Source of the DNA: JBEDUK01 sp040414485
GTDB taxonomy: Bacteria; Actinomycetota; UBA4738
Assembly (NCBI GenBank): GCA_040414485.1
Contig: JBEDUK010000098.1
Span: 1 to 38,895 of the forward strand
Direction of reading: 5' to 3'
DNA length: 38,895 nucleotides
Of the stretch, positions 1-7,742 are shown piece after piece. Each line of letters opens with the position of its first letter. The first letter of the stretch is position 1. The translations under genes and the position numbers were made by a program. The notes under the pieces were generated by a model. The model ran no database searches. It had not been told where the DNA came from and saw only the letters and a list, made by a program, of their open reading frames with translations.

Positions 1-413
1 TCCCCGGCGAGGCCGCCGACCACGCTCGTCCCGCCGCCGAACGGCACGACCGCCACATCCTCCTCGGCGCAGATCCGCAGCACCGCGGCCACGTCCGCCG
101 GCTCGACCACCGCATCGGGCGCCGACACGCAGTCGCCGGCGCGCTGCGCCAGCAGGTCGAGGTAGCTCTTGCCCCGGCAGCGCAGGACCCGCGCCTCCCG
201 GTCCTCGCGCACTGTCGCCACGGCGGCGAGCCGCTCGCGAGCACGCGCCGACAGCGCCGGCTCGGGCAGGCGCACGCCGGCCAGGGACACCGGCCGCGAG
301 ACCACCTCGCCCGACACGCCGAGCTCGCGCCGCAGCAGCTCGCCCGCGTGCTCGGGCAGCGACGGCCCGGCGCCGGGCTCGCCCCAGCCGTGGAAGACCT
401 GCTCGCGCCTCAC
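1..413 (-). CDS. FAD-linked oxidase, N-terminal part (runs off the window)
   Basis: Partial gene; about 137 residues are visible and the C-terminal part lies left of position 1. The visible part contains PDAVVEPADVAAVL followed by the dinucleotide-binding stretch VVPFGGGTSVVGG, the hallmark of the FAD_binding_4 (PCMH-type) domain of the alkyl-dihydroxyacetone-phosphate synthase, glycolate oxidase and D-lactate dehydrogenase family. The N-terminus, with HGWGEP followed by LPEHA, resembles the actinobacterial alkyl-DHAP-synthase-like oxidases. I chose the GTG at 411-413, which lies 37 bases after the apt stop, so the gene is probably the last cistron of the sec-apt operon. In mycobacteria relA follows apt; here this oxidase does. 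The substrate cannot be told from this fragment. Confidence 0.8.
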   Translation of the reverse strand, partial: MRREQVFHGWGEPGAGPSLPEHAGELLRRELGVSGEVVSRPVSLAGVRLPEPALSARARERLAAVATVREDREARVLRCRGKSYLDLLAQRAGDCVSAPDAVVEPADVAAVLRICAEEDVAVVPFGGGTSVVGGLAG

Positions 414-450
414 GGCGCGACGCGGGCGTGGAGGGGGCGCGGCGTGGGGG

Positions 451-1008
451 TCACTCGCCGTCGTAGGCCACGAGCGCGTGCACGTCGTAGCCCGCCAGCG
501 GCTTGCGGCCGCCCAGGAAGGCCAGCTCCACCAGGAACGCGCAGCCGGCGATCACCGCGCCCCGGCCCTCGGCCAGCTGGGTCAGGGCGCGCGCCGTCCC
601 GCCCGTGGCCAGCAGGTCGTCGTGCAGCAGCACCCGGGCGCCGTCGGCCAGCGCGTCGGCGTGCATCTCCAGGGCGTCGACGCCGTACTCGAGCACGTAC
701 TCGGCGGACACGGTGTCGTGCGGGAGCTTGCCCGGCTTGCGGGCCGGCACGAAGCCGGCGCCCAGCTCGCGCGCGAGCGCCGCGCCCAGGATGAAGCCGC
801 GCGCCTCGGCCGCCACCACCAGCTCGATCTCCAGCGGCCGCGCCCACTCCGCGAGCCCGCCGATCGCCGCCGCGAGCGCCCCCGGGTCGAGCAGCAGCGG
901 CGTGATGTCCTTGAACACGATCCCGGGCTGCGGGAAGTCGGGGATGTCGCGGATTAGCGACCGGGCCCGGTCGAGGATCGCATCGTTCGCCCCGGGCCCG
1001 TTCCCCAT
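451..1008 (-). CDS. apt: Adenine phosphoribosyltransferase
   Basis: Purine salvage enzyme in the cytoplasm: adenine plus PRPP gives AMP plus pyrophosphate. The 185 residues show the family N-terminus RDIPDFPQPGIVFKDITPLL (about residues 20-39), the EARGFILG segment (about 68-75) and the PRPP-binding loop VLLHDDLLATGGTA (about 126-139). One small departure is LLHDD where many Apt proteins have VDD or IDD. It starts 12 bases after the secF stop, so it is translated from the same minus-strand mRNA. The secD-secF-apt order is the conserved actinobacterial arrangement. Confidence 0.96.
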   Translation of the reverse strand: MGNGPGANDAILDRARSLIRDIPDFPQPGIVFKDITPLLLDPGALAAAIGGLAEWARPLEIELVVAAEARGFILGAALARELGAGFVPARKPGKLPHDTVSAEYVLEYGVDALEMHADALADGARVLLHDDLLATGGTARALTQLAEGRGAVIAGCAFLVELAFLGGRKPLAGYDVHALVAYDGE

Positions 1009-1020
1009 GATCGTGTCGGC

Positions 1021-2487
1021 TTATCGGCGGCGGCGCTTGGGCTTCGGCTTGCCCGTGGGCTTCTTTCTGGGCGCGCCGGAGCTTCCGGACGATGGCCGGG
1101 TCGACGTCGCGGCCGGGGCCGCCGCGGGCTGCGCCGCGACAACACCGTCGCCCGCCTGCCCGTTGCCGGTCGCGGCGCCGGTCACCTCGCCGTTGCCGCC
1201 GGCACTCGCCGGGACGGCCTGGACGGGACGCGCCTGGGACTTCTTGCTCTGGCTCCCGCGGCTCCCCGAAGCCCCGACCGCGGCCACGGGCCTGGCGGCG
1301 CCGGGCTTCGCCGCTGCGGACGGCTTGCCCGCGGCGGCCCGCTGGGTCGCGCGCGTCCGGATCTGCTGGTACTTCGGCTCACGCTCCTTGAACGTGACCA
1401 GGATGGGCGAGGCCACGAAGATCGAGGAGTAGGTGCCGACCGCCACACCGACGAACAGCGCGAACGCGAAGTCCTTCAGCGTGGAGCCGCCGAACAGAAG
1501 CAACGAACCGATCGGCAGCAGCACGACCAGCGAGGTGTTCACCGAACGCATCAAGGTCTGGTTCAGCGAGATGTTGACGACGCCGCCGTACGTCTCGCGG
1601 GCGACGAGCGCCGCCTGGTCGGTGTTCTCCTTGATCTTGTCGAAGATGACGACCGTGTCGTAGAGCGAATAACCGAGGATGGTCAGGATCGCGATCACGG
1701 CGGCCGGCGTAACCTCGCGGCCCACCAGTGCGTAGATGCCCGCCGTGATGATCAGGTCGTGGGTGAGCGCGGCAAGGGCGCTCCCGGCCATCTTCACCTC
1801 GAAGCGGAACCCGATGTAGAGGGCGACCAGGACCAGGAAGATCAGCAGGCCCTGGAAGGCCTTCGCGGAGATCTGACTCCCCCAGGTGGGTCCCACATCC
1901 TGCTCGTCGATCGAATCCGGCGAGATGCCCGCCACCCTCGCGAGCCCCGTGCGCACCTGGTTGTTGACCAGGTTCTGGCTGGACGGCGGGTTCTGGGTGG
2001 AGATGGTCGCCGGCGATGCGGTGGCCGTGGGTGTGGGGCTTGCCGTCGGTGTCCCCGTGGGGGACGGCGACGCGCCGCCCGGCCCGGCCGTCGCCGTCGG
2101 CGATGCCGTCGGTGACGGGCTGGCGGTGGGCGACGGTGATGCCGTGCCGGTCGGCGACGGCGTGGTCGTGTTCGTCAGGTTCTCCAGGCTCTTCGTCCTG
2201 ATCTGAACCTTGTTGCCGTTGATGATCTCGACCGTCGAGTCCTTCAGGCCGTACCTGGACAGGACCGCCTGATAGTCCTGCGCCGAGGCGCCGCTCTTGT
2301 TCTGGAACTGCAGCAGCGCGCCGCCCGTGAAGTCGATCGAGAACTTGAGTCCCACGGCGAACAGCCCGATCAACGACAGCCCGATCAGGATGCCGGACAC
2401 GGTGAACCAGAGCTTGCGGCGTCCGATGAAATCGATGTGGGGAACCCGGTGGCCCCGGAAGGTGGCGATCCCGCGGCGGGCGTTCAT
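1021..2487 (-). CDS. secF: Protein translocase subunit SecF, with a Pro/Ser/Thr-rich insertion
   Basis: Inner-membrane partner of SecD that helps pull exported proteins out of SecYEG using the proton gradient. The 488 residues include TM1 (about 25-48), the conserved KFSIDFTGGALLQF segment just after it, and a C-terminal membrane bundle with LGYSLYDTVVIFDKIKEN (about 270-290). Two features are unusual. First, about 60 residues of PSPT/ASPT-type low complexity (about residues 107-170, DNA 1978-2169) lie in the extracytoplasmic loop between TM1 and TM2. Second, there is a long Ala/Pro/Gly-rich C-terminal tail ending in a run of Lys and Arg. The ATG at 2485-2487 overlaps the secD TGA in an ATGA tetranucleotide, which fixes the start and implies translational coupling. 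Confidence 0.95.
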   Translation of the reverse strand: MNARRGIATFRGHRVPHIDFIGRRKLWFTVSGILIGLSLIGLFAVGLKFSIDFTGGALLQFQNKSGASAQDYQAVLSRYGLKDSTVEIINGNKVQIRTKSLENLTNTTTPSPTGTASPSPTASPSPTASPTATAGPGGASPSPTGTPTASPTPTATASPATISTQNPPSSQNLVNNQVRTGLARVAGISPDSIDEQDVGPTWGSQISAKAFQGLLIFLVLVALYIGFRFEVKMAGSALAALTHDLIITAGIYALVGREVTPAAVIAILTILGYSLYDTVVIFDKIKENTDQAALVARETYGGVVNISLNQTLMRSVNTSLVVLLPIGSLLLFGGSTLKDFAFALFVGVAVGTYSSIFVASPILVTFKEREPKYQQIRTRATQRAAAGKPSAAAKPGAARPVAAVGASGSRGSQSKKSQARPVQAVPASAGGNGEVTGAATGNGQAGDGVVAAQPAAAPAATSTRPSSGSSGAPRKKPTGKPKPKRRRR

Positions 2488-4064
2488 CGCGACACCCCCA
2501 CCGGAACCGGCGCCTGAGGCGGCAGGTCGGGCTCGTCCTCCGCCATGGCGCTGCGCAGCCCGAACCCGTGCATGTCGGTGAGCCGTTCGCTCCTGGCCAT
2601 CAGGAACACGGTCGGCCGCTTGTAGAACCACACCACGAACAGGTCGAGGAGGGTCGACAGACCAAGCGTCAGGGCGAATCCGCGAACCGAACCGATGGAG
2701 ACCACGTACAGCACGGCCGCCGCGATGCCCGTGACGATGTCGGCCGCGACGATCGTGCGCCAGGCGCGCTTGAAGGCGGGCTGGACGGCCGCGCGGATCG
2801 TCTTGCCGTTGCGGTCCTCGTCCTTCAGCCGTTCATAGAACACGATGTAGGAGTCCGCCGTGATACCGAGCGACACGATCAGACCGGCCACGCCGGCCAG
2901 CGTCAGCGCGTATCCCGCGGTTCGGCCCAGCAGCGAGACCAACCCGAGGGCGAGCGTCGCCCAGATCGCCATGCCGACCCAGGTCACGACGCCCAACAGG
3001 CGGTAGTAGAAGGCGAGGTAGATCATCAGTGCGAGCAGGCCGACCAGGCCCGCGATGAGGCCTTGGTGGAGCGACTGCTTGCCCAGCGTCGGGCTCACGG
3101 TTTCGACCTGCAGGCGCTGCAGCTGAACGGGCAGGGCGCCCGACTGGAGCAGCAGCGCGAGATCCTTCGCCCGGGCCTCGGTGAAGTTGCCGGTGATGGA
3201 CCCGCGGCCGTTCGTGATGGCCTGGATCACCTGCGGCGGCTGGCCCTGGATGACGCCGTCCAGCAGGATGGCCAGCTGGTTCTTCGGCGCCTGCTGGCTC
3301 ACCAGCGACTGCGTCGCGGCCGCGAACTTCCTGGTGCCGTCGCCATCGAGGGTGAAATCGACCTCCCAGCCGGCCTGGTTGGTGGTCTGCGTGGCGCCGG
3401 AGACGAACACGGCGCTCGCCTTGGTCAGATTCGATCCGCTGATCACGACGGGCCCCAGCTGATAGATCGGCTCGGTCCCCTTGTTGAAGCGGCCGTCGTT
3501 GTTGGCGTCCAGGTACGTGGCGACCGGCTGGTTGTCGGGGCCCTTCGGGTTGAGCGTGATGGTGTTGTAGATGTTCTTCGGATCGGTGCTGGGCTGGATG
3601 ACGGCCAGGACCGGACGCTGTGTCAGCCGGGCCGTCTGACCGATCAGGTCGAGGACGCGCTGAATGGAAAGCTGCTCGGCCTTCGCCTTGGCGATCTCCT
3701 CGTCGCGGTAGCAGGAAAGCTGCTTGCCGGCGGCGTTGTAGACGCAGAACTGCGAGCCGACCTGGCGAACGCTGCCCTGGCCGCCCAAACCGGGCAGCTG
3801 CACCTGGATGGTGTTCGACCCCAGCAGGCTGATGTCGGGTTCGGCCACGCCCAGGGTGTCGACGCGCTGCCGGATCTTCTCCAACGCCTGCTGCATGACG
3901 TCCTTCGATGCGGATGACGGACCCTTCAGCACGACGGAGACCCCGCCGGTGAGGTCGAGCCCCAGGAGCGGCTTCAGCCAACCGGTCGCGAACCCGACCA
4001 GCGTGAGGAACACCAACGAGCCGACGAACACCAGTGACCAGACGAGGTTCCGCGTGCCCTTCAC
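2484..4064 (-). CDS. secD: Protein translocase subunit SecD
   Basis: Membrane translocation factor acting with SecF and YajC. The 526 residues show an N-terminal TM, the LGLDLTGGVSVVLKG motif right after it, an extracytoplasmic P1 head region (residues about 50-330), and then a six-helix RND-like domain. That domain contains LGITADSYIVFYERLKDE (about 415), the conserved helix-4 motif. I chose the GTG at 4062-4064 because KGTRNLVWSL is the usual start of the first helix; an in-frame GTG at 4119-4121 would add 19 unconserved residues. The gene is preceded by a 245-base gap from yajC that contains a possible promoter and a hairpin, and it overlaps secF by 4 bases. Confidence 0.95.
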   Translation of the reverse strand: MKGTRNLVWSLVFVGSLVFLTLVGFATGWLKPLLGLDLTGGVSVVLKGPSSASKDVMQQALEKIRQRVDTLGVAEPDISLLGSNTIQVQLPGLGGQGSVRQVGSQFCVYNAAGKQLSCYRDEEIAKAKAEQLSIQRVLDLIGQTARLTQRPVLAVIQPSTDPKNIYNTITLNPKGPDNQPVATYLDANNDGRFNKGTEPIYQLGPVVISGSNLTKASAVFVSGATQTTNQAGWEVDFTLDGDGTRKFAAATQSLVSQQAPKNQLAILLDGVIQGQPPQVIQAITNGRGSITGNFTEARAKDLALLLQSGALPVQLQRLQVETVSPTLGKQSLHQGLIAGLVGLLALMIYLAFYYRLLGVVTWVGMAIWATLALGLVSLLGRTAGYALTLAGVAGLIVSLGITADSYIVFYERLKDEDRNGKTIRAAVQPAFKRAWRTIVAADIVTGIAAAVLYVVSIGSVRGFALTLGLSTLLDLFVVWFYKRPTVFLMARSERLTDMHGFGLRSAMAEDEPDLPPQAPVPVGVSR

Positions 4065-4238
4065 AGCGAGACCACCGGGTGGTTCGGGCGCGCGTGTGCT
4101 GTGTGGAGCGCGATGACGCACCTACGGTCGGTTGGAACAGCGATCCTCATGCGTTGCAGGTTCGTTTCGACATGCTTCATGGCCCGATGTACTCCGATTG
4201 TCCGATCCCGTCGCCCGACCGTGACGGCGCCTGGCCTG

Positions 4239-4283
4239 AGTCTACCGGAGGAATCTCGCATCGGCGGTTCGCACAGAACCGCC
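4239..4283 (-). promoter_or_regulatory. Possible secD promoter with an inverted repeat over the -35 region
   Basis: On the minus strand a TAGACT -10-like box (4239-4244) lies in the yajC-secD gap. The position 17 bases upstream, where a -35 box belongs, is occupied by a perfect 8-bp inverted repeat, GGCGGTTC-5 nt-GAACCGCC (4263-4283). The repeat is not followed by a T-run, so it is not a classical terminator. It could be an operator or activator site, or an intercistronic hairpin. The leader to secD would be about 170 bases. Confidence 0.35.
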
Positions 4284-4309
4284 ACAGATGCGCGCCGGAC
4301 GGCCGCGCG

Positions 4310-4684
4310 TCACTTCGACCCGGAAGCCCCCTGATCCTTCGCCGTCGCACCCGTGCCACGGTCCGTCGTCCCGCCCTCGTCGTCGAACAGGAGCTTGCGG
4401 GCGATGGCATTGCGGATGAACCGCACCTCCACGCCGTCCGCGATCTCCACCACGACGGTCTCGTCGTCGACCTCGGTGACCTCGCCGTAGATGCCGCCGA
4501 TCGTCACGACCTCGTCGCCGACGCCGACCTCGGACTGCAGCTGCTTCTGCTGGCGGGCCCGCCGCTGCTGCGGACGGATCATCACCATGTAGAGCAGGCC
4601 GACCATGACGACCAGGAACAGGATCGAGATCAGGCCGCTGCTGCTCGAACTGGTGCTTCCCGCCGCAAGGATGCTCGCGAACAC
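4310..4684 (-). CDS. yajC: Preprotein translocase subunit YajC
   Basis: Small single-span membrane protein that associates with SecDF. The 124 residues have a TM at about 14-36 followed by the diagnostic MIRPQQRRARQQ motif, and a cytoplasmic SH3-like part with GDEVVTIGGIYGEVTEVDDETVVVE broken over residues about 55-80. The GTG at 4682-4684 is preceded by GGAGGAG with close spacing, which argues for it over a longer reading to 4810. It sits upstream of secD, as in most bacteria, and downstream of the ruv genes, as in actinobacteria. Confidence 0.93.
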   Translation of the reverse strand: MFASILAAGSTSSSSSGLISILFLVVMVGLLYMVMIRPQQRRARQQKQLQSEVGVGDEVVTIGGIYGEVTEVDDETVVVEIADGVEVRFIRNAIARKLLFDDEGGTTDRGTGATAKDQGASGSK

Positions 4685-4752
4685 ATCTCCTCCATTTCGC
4701 CGCGGGCGCCCCCATGCTGTTCGGATCGCCGGCCCGCGAAGGAACGGCGGCA

Positions 4753-4782
4753 ATAGTAACCGCCGTCGAGCTGACTGTTCAG
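4753..4782 (-). promoter_or_regulatory. Candidate yajC-sec operon promoter
   Basis: Minus strand: CTGAAC (4777-4782), an 18-base spacer, then TACTAT (4753-4758), lying in the 159-base gap between the DUF2905 gene and yajC. The predicted leader is about 60 bases and ends in a strong GGAGGAG ribosome-binding site. Confidence 0.4.
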
Positions 4783-4843
4783 TGTATGGCCGGGTCGCGG
4801 AGCGTCGCAACCGTCCGCTCGGGGACGCGGCCCCGCAGGCGGT

Positions 4844-5062
4844 TCAGCGCCTGAAGAACAGGTTGAGCGCGATCGTCAGCACCACCGAGAGCAGGATGGA
4901 CAGGCCGATCGGGACGAAGCCGCGCACGCCGCCCTTTCCGAAGACGGCAGTTCCGGGCAGGCGCGGCAGGACGCCACGGCCCATCAGCATCAGCAGGACG
5001 CCGGCGATCGCGAGCACCACCGCCGTGGCGAGCAGCGCCCGGCCGAGTCCGCTGAGATCCAT
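4844..5062 (-). CDS. DUF2905 family membrane protein
   Basis: The 72-residue hydrophobic protein has two membrane spans (about residues 8-27 and 47-68) linked by a loop containing GRGVLPRLPGTAVFGKGG. That loop, with a conserved Arg-Leu-Pro-Gly turn, is typical of the DUF2905 family, whose members are short bacterial membrane proteins often found next to ruvB. The gene lies 32 bases after ruvB and is probably co-transcribed with it. The biochemical function of the family is not known to me. Confidence 0.85.
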   Translation of the reverse strand: MDLSGLGRALLATAVVLAIAGVLLMLMGRGVLPRLPGTAVFGKGGVRGFVPIGLSILLSVVLTIALNLFFRR

Positions 5063-5094
5063 GCCACCGAGGAGCGTAGCCCGGACGCGGCGGG

Positions 5095-6138
5095 TCAGAA
5101 GAGACCCGGATCCCGCTCGGGCGGCCGGTGGCCCAGGTGCTCGTGCGCGGCCCGCGTCGCGACCCGCCCGCGGGGCGTTCGCTTGAGGAACCCGAGTTGC
5201 ATGAGGTAGGGCTCGTACACGTCCTCGACCGTGTCCTGCTCCTCGCCGACCGCCGCGGCGAGCGTCGAAAGGCCGACCGGACCGCCGTGGAACTTCTCGA
5301 TGATGGTCCGAAGGATCGCCAGGTCGAGCTTGTCCAGACCGAGCGGATCGACCTCGAACAGTTCGAGCGCCGCATGCGCCGCGTCGCTGCTGAGCCGGCC
5401 GTCGCCCCTGACCTGCGCCCAGTCGCGCACCCGTCGGAGCAGGCGGTTGGCGATCCGGGGGGTTCCGCGTGAGCGCCCGGCGATCTCGGCGGCACCAGCC
5501 TGTTCGACCTCGACCCCCAGGATCCCGGCCGAGCGAGCGACGACGCTGGTCAGGTCGTCGGCCGAGTAATAGTCCAGCCGGGGCGAGAAGCCGAACCGTT
5601 CGCGCAGCGGCAGGGTGATCAGGCCCGGCCTGGTGGTCGCCGCGATCATCGTGAACCGGGGCAGGTCCAGCCGGATCGAACGGGCGCTCGGGCCCTTGCC
5701 GATCACCACGTCGAGCTTGAAGTCCTCCATGGCCGGATAGAGCACCTCCTCGACTGGCCGCTTCATCCGGTGCACCTCGTCGACGAACAGGACGTCGCCC
5801 TCCTCGAGGTTGGTCAGGATCGCCGCGAGGTCCCCGGCGCGCTCCAGCGCCGGGCCGCTGGTGGGCCTGAAGTCCACGCCGAGCTCGTTCGCCACGATGC
5901 CCGCGAGCGTGGTCTTCCCCAGACCGGGCGGGCCCGACAGCAGGATGTGATCCACCGACTCGCCACGGCCCCGCGCCCCGTCGATCAGCAGTGCCAGCTG
6001 CTCCTTGACCTTCGACTGGCCGACGAACTCGCGCAGCCATCGCGGGCGGAGCGCCGCGTCGAACGCCCGTTCCTCGTCCTGGAGGTCGGGTGCGACGATC
6101 CGGACATCCTCCTCGCCGTCGGTTGCCACGCGGGTCAT
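5095..6138 (-). CDS. ruvB: Holliday junction branch migration helicase RuvB
   Basis: AAA+ ATPase motor that drives branch migration on RuvA-bound Holliday junctions. The 347 residues show the RuvB N-terminus (RPRWLREFVGQ, about 30-41), Walker A GPPGLGKTT (about 69-77), Walker B LFVDEVHR (about 115-122; DEIHR in many homologues), sensor 1 ATTRPG (about 165-170), the arginine-finger region RERFGF, and the C-terminal winged helix (KFHGGPVGLSTLA, then YEPYLMQLGFLKRTPRGR). It starts inside the ruvA stop (ATGA overlap). Confidence 0.98.
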   Translation of the reverse strand: MTRVATDGEEDVRIVAPDLQDEERAFDAALRPRWLREFVGQSKVKEQLALLIDGARGRGESVDHILLSGPPGLGKTTLAGIVANELGVDFRPTSGPALERAGDLAAILTNLEEGDVLFVDEVHRMKRPVEEVLYPAMEDFKLDVVIGKGPSARSIRLDLPRFTMIAATTRPGLITLPLRERFGFSPRLDYYSADDLTSVVARSAGILGVEVEQAGAAEIAGRSRGTPRIANRLLRRVRDWAQVRGDGRLSSDAAHAALELFEVDPLGLDKLDLAILRTIIEKFHGGPVGLSTLAAAVGEEQDTVEDVYEPYLMQLGFLKRTPRGRVATRAAHEHLGHRPPERDPGLF

Positions 6139-6704
6139 CGTCCCACGCTCCTGAGCGCGTCGCGGAGCAGGTCCTCGACCGGCCGTTCGCCGTCGGCGGG
6201 GAGCGCCGCGATGGCCTCACGGGCCTCCTCGGGCGAGAGCCCGAGCGCGAGCAGCGCCTCACGCACCTCCGAGACCGGTCCGCTCACCACCTCGTCTCCG
6301 CCCACGCCGAGGCGGTCCTTCAGGTCGAGGATGATCCTGGCCGCGCCCTTCTTCCCGATTCCCGGCACCTGCGTCAGGACTGCGGCGTCCCCGGTGGCGA
6401 TCGCGCGGCGCAGCGCGTCCGGCGTCAGCACCGAGAGCACCGCGAGCGCGAGCTTCGGCCCGACGCCGGTGACGGTCACGAGGTGGTCGAACAGCATCCG
6501 CTCGTCCGTCGAGGCGAACCCGAACAGCGTCATGCCGTCGTCGCGGACCGACAGGCGCGTGAACAGGCGGACGGGCCGCCCGGTCGGCGGCACCGTGGCG
6601 AGCGTCTGGGTCGGCACCAGCACGTCGTATCCCACGCCGCCCACGTCGATCACGACCCGCCCCGCGCCCTTCTCCGCGATCGTGCCCTGCAGGAACGAGA
6701 TCAC
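6135..6704 (-). CDS. ruvA: Holliday junction DNA-binding protein RuvA
   Basis: Tetrameric junction-binding subunit of the RuvABC resolvasome. The 189 residues have the OB-fold N-terminus (MISFLQGTI to about 65, including GVGYDV), the helix-hairpin-helix pair with TVTGVGPKLALAVLS and VPGIGKKGAARIILDLK (about 77-130), and the C-terminal UBA-like domain III that contacts RuvB (ALLALGLSPEEAREAI onward). It overlaps both neighbours by four bases, forming a tightly coupled ruvC-ruvA-ruvB unit. Confidence 0.97.
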   Translation of the reverse strand: MISFLQGTIAEKGAGRVVIDVGGVGYDVLVPTQTLATVPPTGRPVRLFTRLSVRDDGMTLFGFASTDERMLFDHLVTVTGVGPKLALAVLSVLTPDALRRAIATGDAAVLTQVPGIGKKGAARIILDLKDRLGVGGDEVVSGPVSEVREALLALGLSPEEAREAIAALPADGERPVEDLLRDALRSVGR

Positions 6705-7216
6705 CGGGTGGCCGCCTCGCGCGTGAGCCGCCGGAGCCGCGACTGCTGGAGATGGCAGACCGCGACCGCCACCGCGTCGGCCGCGTCGGGCTGCTCGGGC
6801 ACGCCGGAGGTGCCGAGCACGCGCTCAAGGGCGCGGCGAACCTGCTCCTTCGACGCGTTGCCCGCGCCCGTCACGGCCATCTTCACCTCGAGCGGAGCGT
6901 ATTCCTCGACGGCGACACCGGCCTCCGCGGCTGCTGCCATGATCGCTCCCGAGGCGCGGGCCACCTCCATGGCGGACCCGACGTTTCGATTCCACAGGAG
7001 CCGCTCGATCGCCAGCGCCTCGGGACGATGCTCCGCGATGGCGACCCGAACCGCGCCCGCCAGTCTCCGCAGTCGCTCAGCCGGGGGCAGGGACGCGGCG
7101 GTGGAAACAGTGGCCGACCAGGCCACGTGCGCGCGACCAGACCCGCTTCCCCGCACGATCGCCAGCCCGAGCGCGCGCGTACCCGGGTCCACGCCCATGA
7201 CGGTTCGTTCGAACAT
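6701..7216 (-). CDS. ruvC: Holliday junction resolvase RuvC
   Basis: RNase H-fold endonuclease that cuts Holliday junctions. The 171 residues have the acidic catalytic residues in context: Asp10 in MGVDPGTRALG, the Glu in LAIERLLWNRN (about 71), and the C-terminal Asp pair in PDAADAVAVAVCH (about 143-150). The ATG at 7214-7216 is the first start after a recognisable promoter and has no Shine-Dalgarno, so the message is probably leaderless. The gene heads the ruvCAB-DUF2905 unit. Confidence 0.97.
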   Translation of the reverse strand: MFERTVMGVDPGTRALGLAIVRGSGSGRAHVAWSATVSTAASLPPAERLRRLAGAVRVAIAEHRPEALAIERLLWNRNVGSAMEVARASGAIMAAAAEAGVAVEEYAPLEVKMAVTGAGNASKEQVRRALERVLGTSGVPEQPDAADAVAVAVCHLQQSRLRRLTREAATR

Positions 7217-7227
7217 ACGTGCGATGG

Positions 7228-7256
7228 AGCCTACCCGGCGCGAGCGGGCCGTTCAA
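7228..7256 (-). promoter_or_regulatory. ruvC promoter (leaderless type)
   Basis: Minus strand: TTGAAC (7251-7256), exactly 17 bases, then TAGGCT (7228-7233), then 11 bases to the ruvC ATG. This is the most complete sigma70-like promoter in the window and it predicts a leader of only a few bases. The -35 box overlaps the last codon of the upstream GNAT gene. Confidence 0.7.
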
Positions 7257-7741
7257 TCACCGGCCGTCCGGGCCATCTCCCGCCTCACGGTCCGGAAGCC
7301 GAGCGCCCGATAGAACGGCTCCGGTCCTCCATCGAACTCCCAGCAGCTGAGTCGAACGTCGTGGATGCCCCGGCCCGCCGCCCACGCCTTCGACGCCTCG
7401 ACCAGCAGCCGCCCGATCCCGCGCCCACGGCGGCGCTCGGTGACGATCAGGCTCTGGAGCCGTACATACCGGCAGGGCTGAACGACCGGATCGTCGGGAT
7501 CGCTCGCCGCGTGGAGCTCCGCGAACCCCACCGTCTCGCCACCGTCCACGGCCACGAGAAACGCCGACTCCGGGTCGGCGATCGTGCCTTCGACCAACGT
7601 GCGGAGCGTCGTGAGGTCGTACTCGTCCGGGATCCGCAGCCGGTCGGGAACGCCACGCGCGGTGAACTCGTGCAGCTCGATGGCGAGAACCACGATGCTT
7701 TCGACGTCGTCGGGCTCAGCCGTCCGCACCTGGACGGGCAC
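7253..7741 (-). CDS. GNAT family N-acetyltransferase
   Basis: The 162-residue protein has the acetyl-CoA-binding core of the GNAT fold: VRTAEPDDVESIVVLAIEL at the N-terminus, the central strand-loop VRLQSLIVTERRRGRGIGRLLVEAS (R-R-G-R-G-I-G pyrophosphate loop, about residues 103-118), and the closing strand WEFDGGPEPFYRALGFRTV. The GTG at 7739-7741 begins one base after the yebC stop, so it is probably translationally coupled to yebC. A longer reading upstream would run through yebC in another frame. The acceptor substrate is unknown. Confidence 0.88.
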   Translation of the reverse strand: MPVQVRTAEPDDVESIVVLAIELHEFTARGVPDRLRIPDEYDLTTLRTLVEGTIADPESAFLVAVDGGETVGFAELHAASDPDDPVVQPCRYVRLQSLIVTERRRGRGIGRLLVEASKAWAAGRGIHDVRLSCWEFDGGPEPFYRALGFRTVRREMARTAGD

Positions 7742-7742
7742 G

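Noticed and set aside
4844..6262. A long minus-strand frame of 472 residues
   Set aside because: Only its last 72 residues are real (the DUF2905 protein); the rest overlaps ruvB in the wrong frame and is Arg/Gly/Pro-rich.
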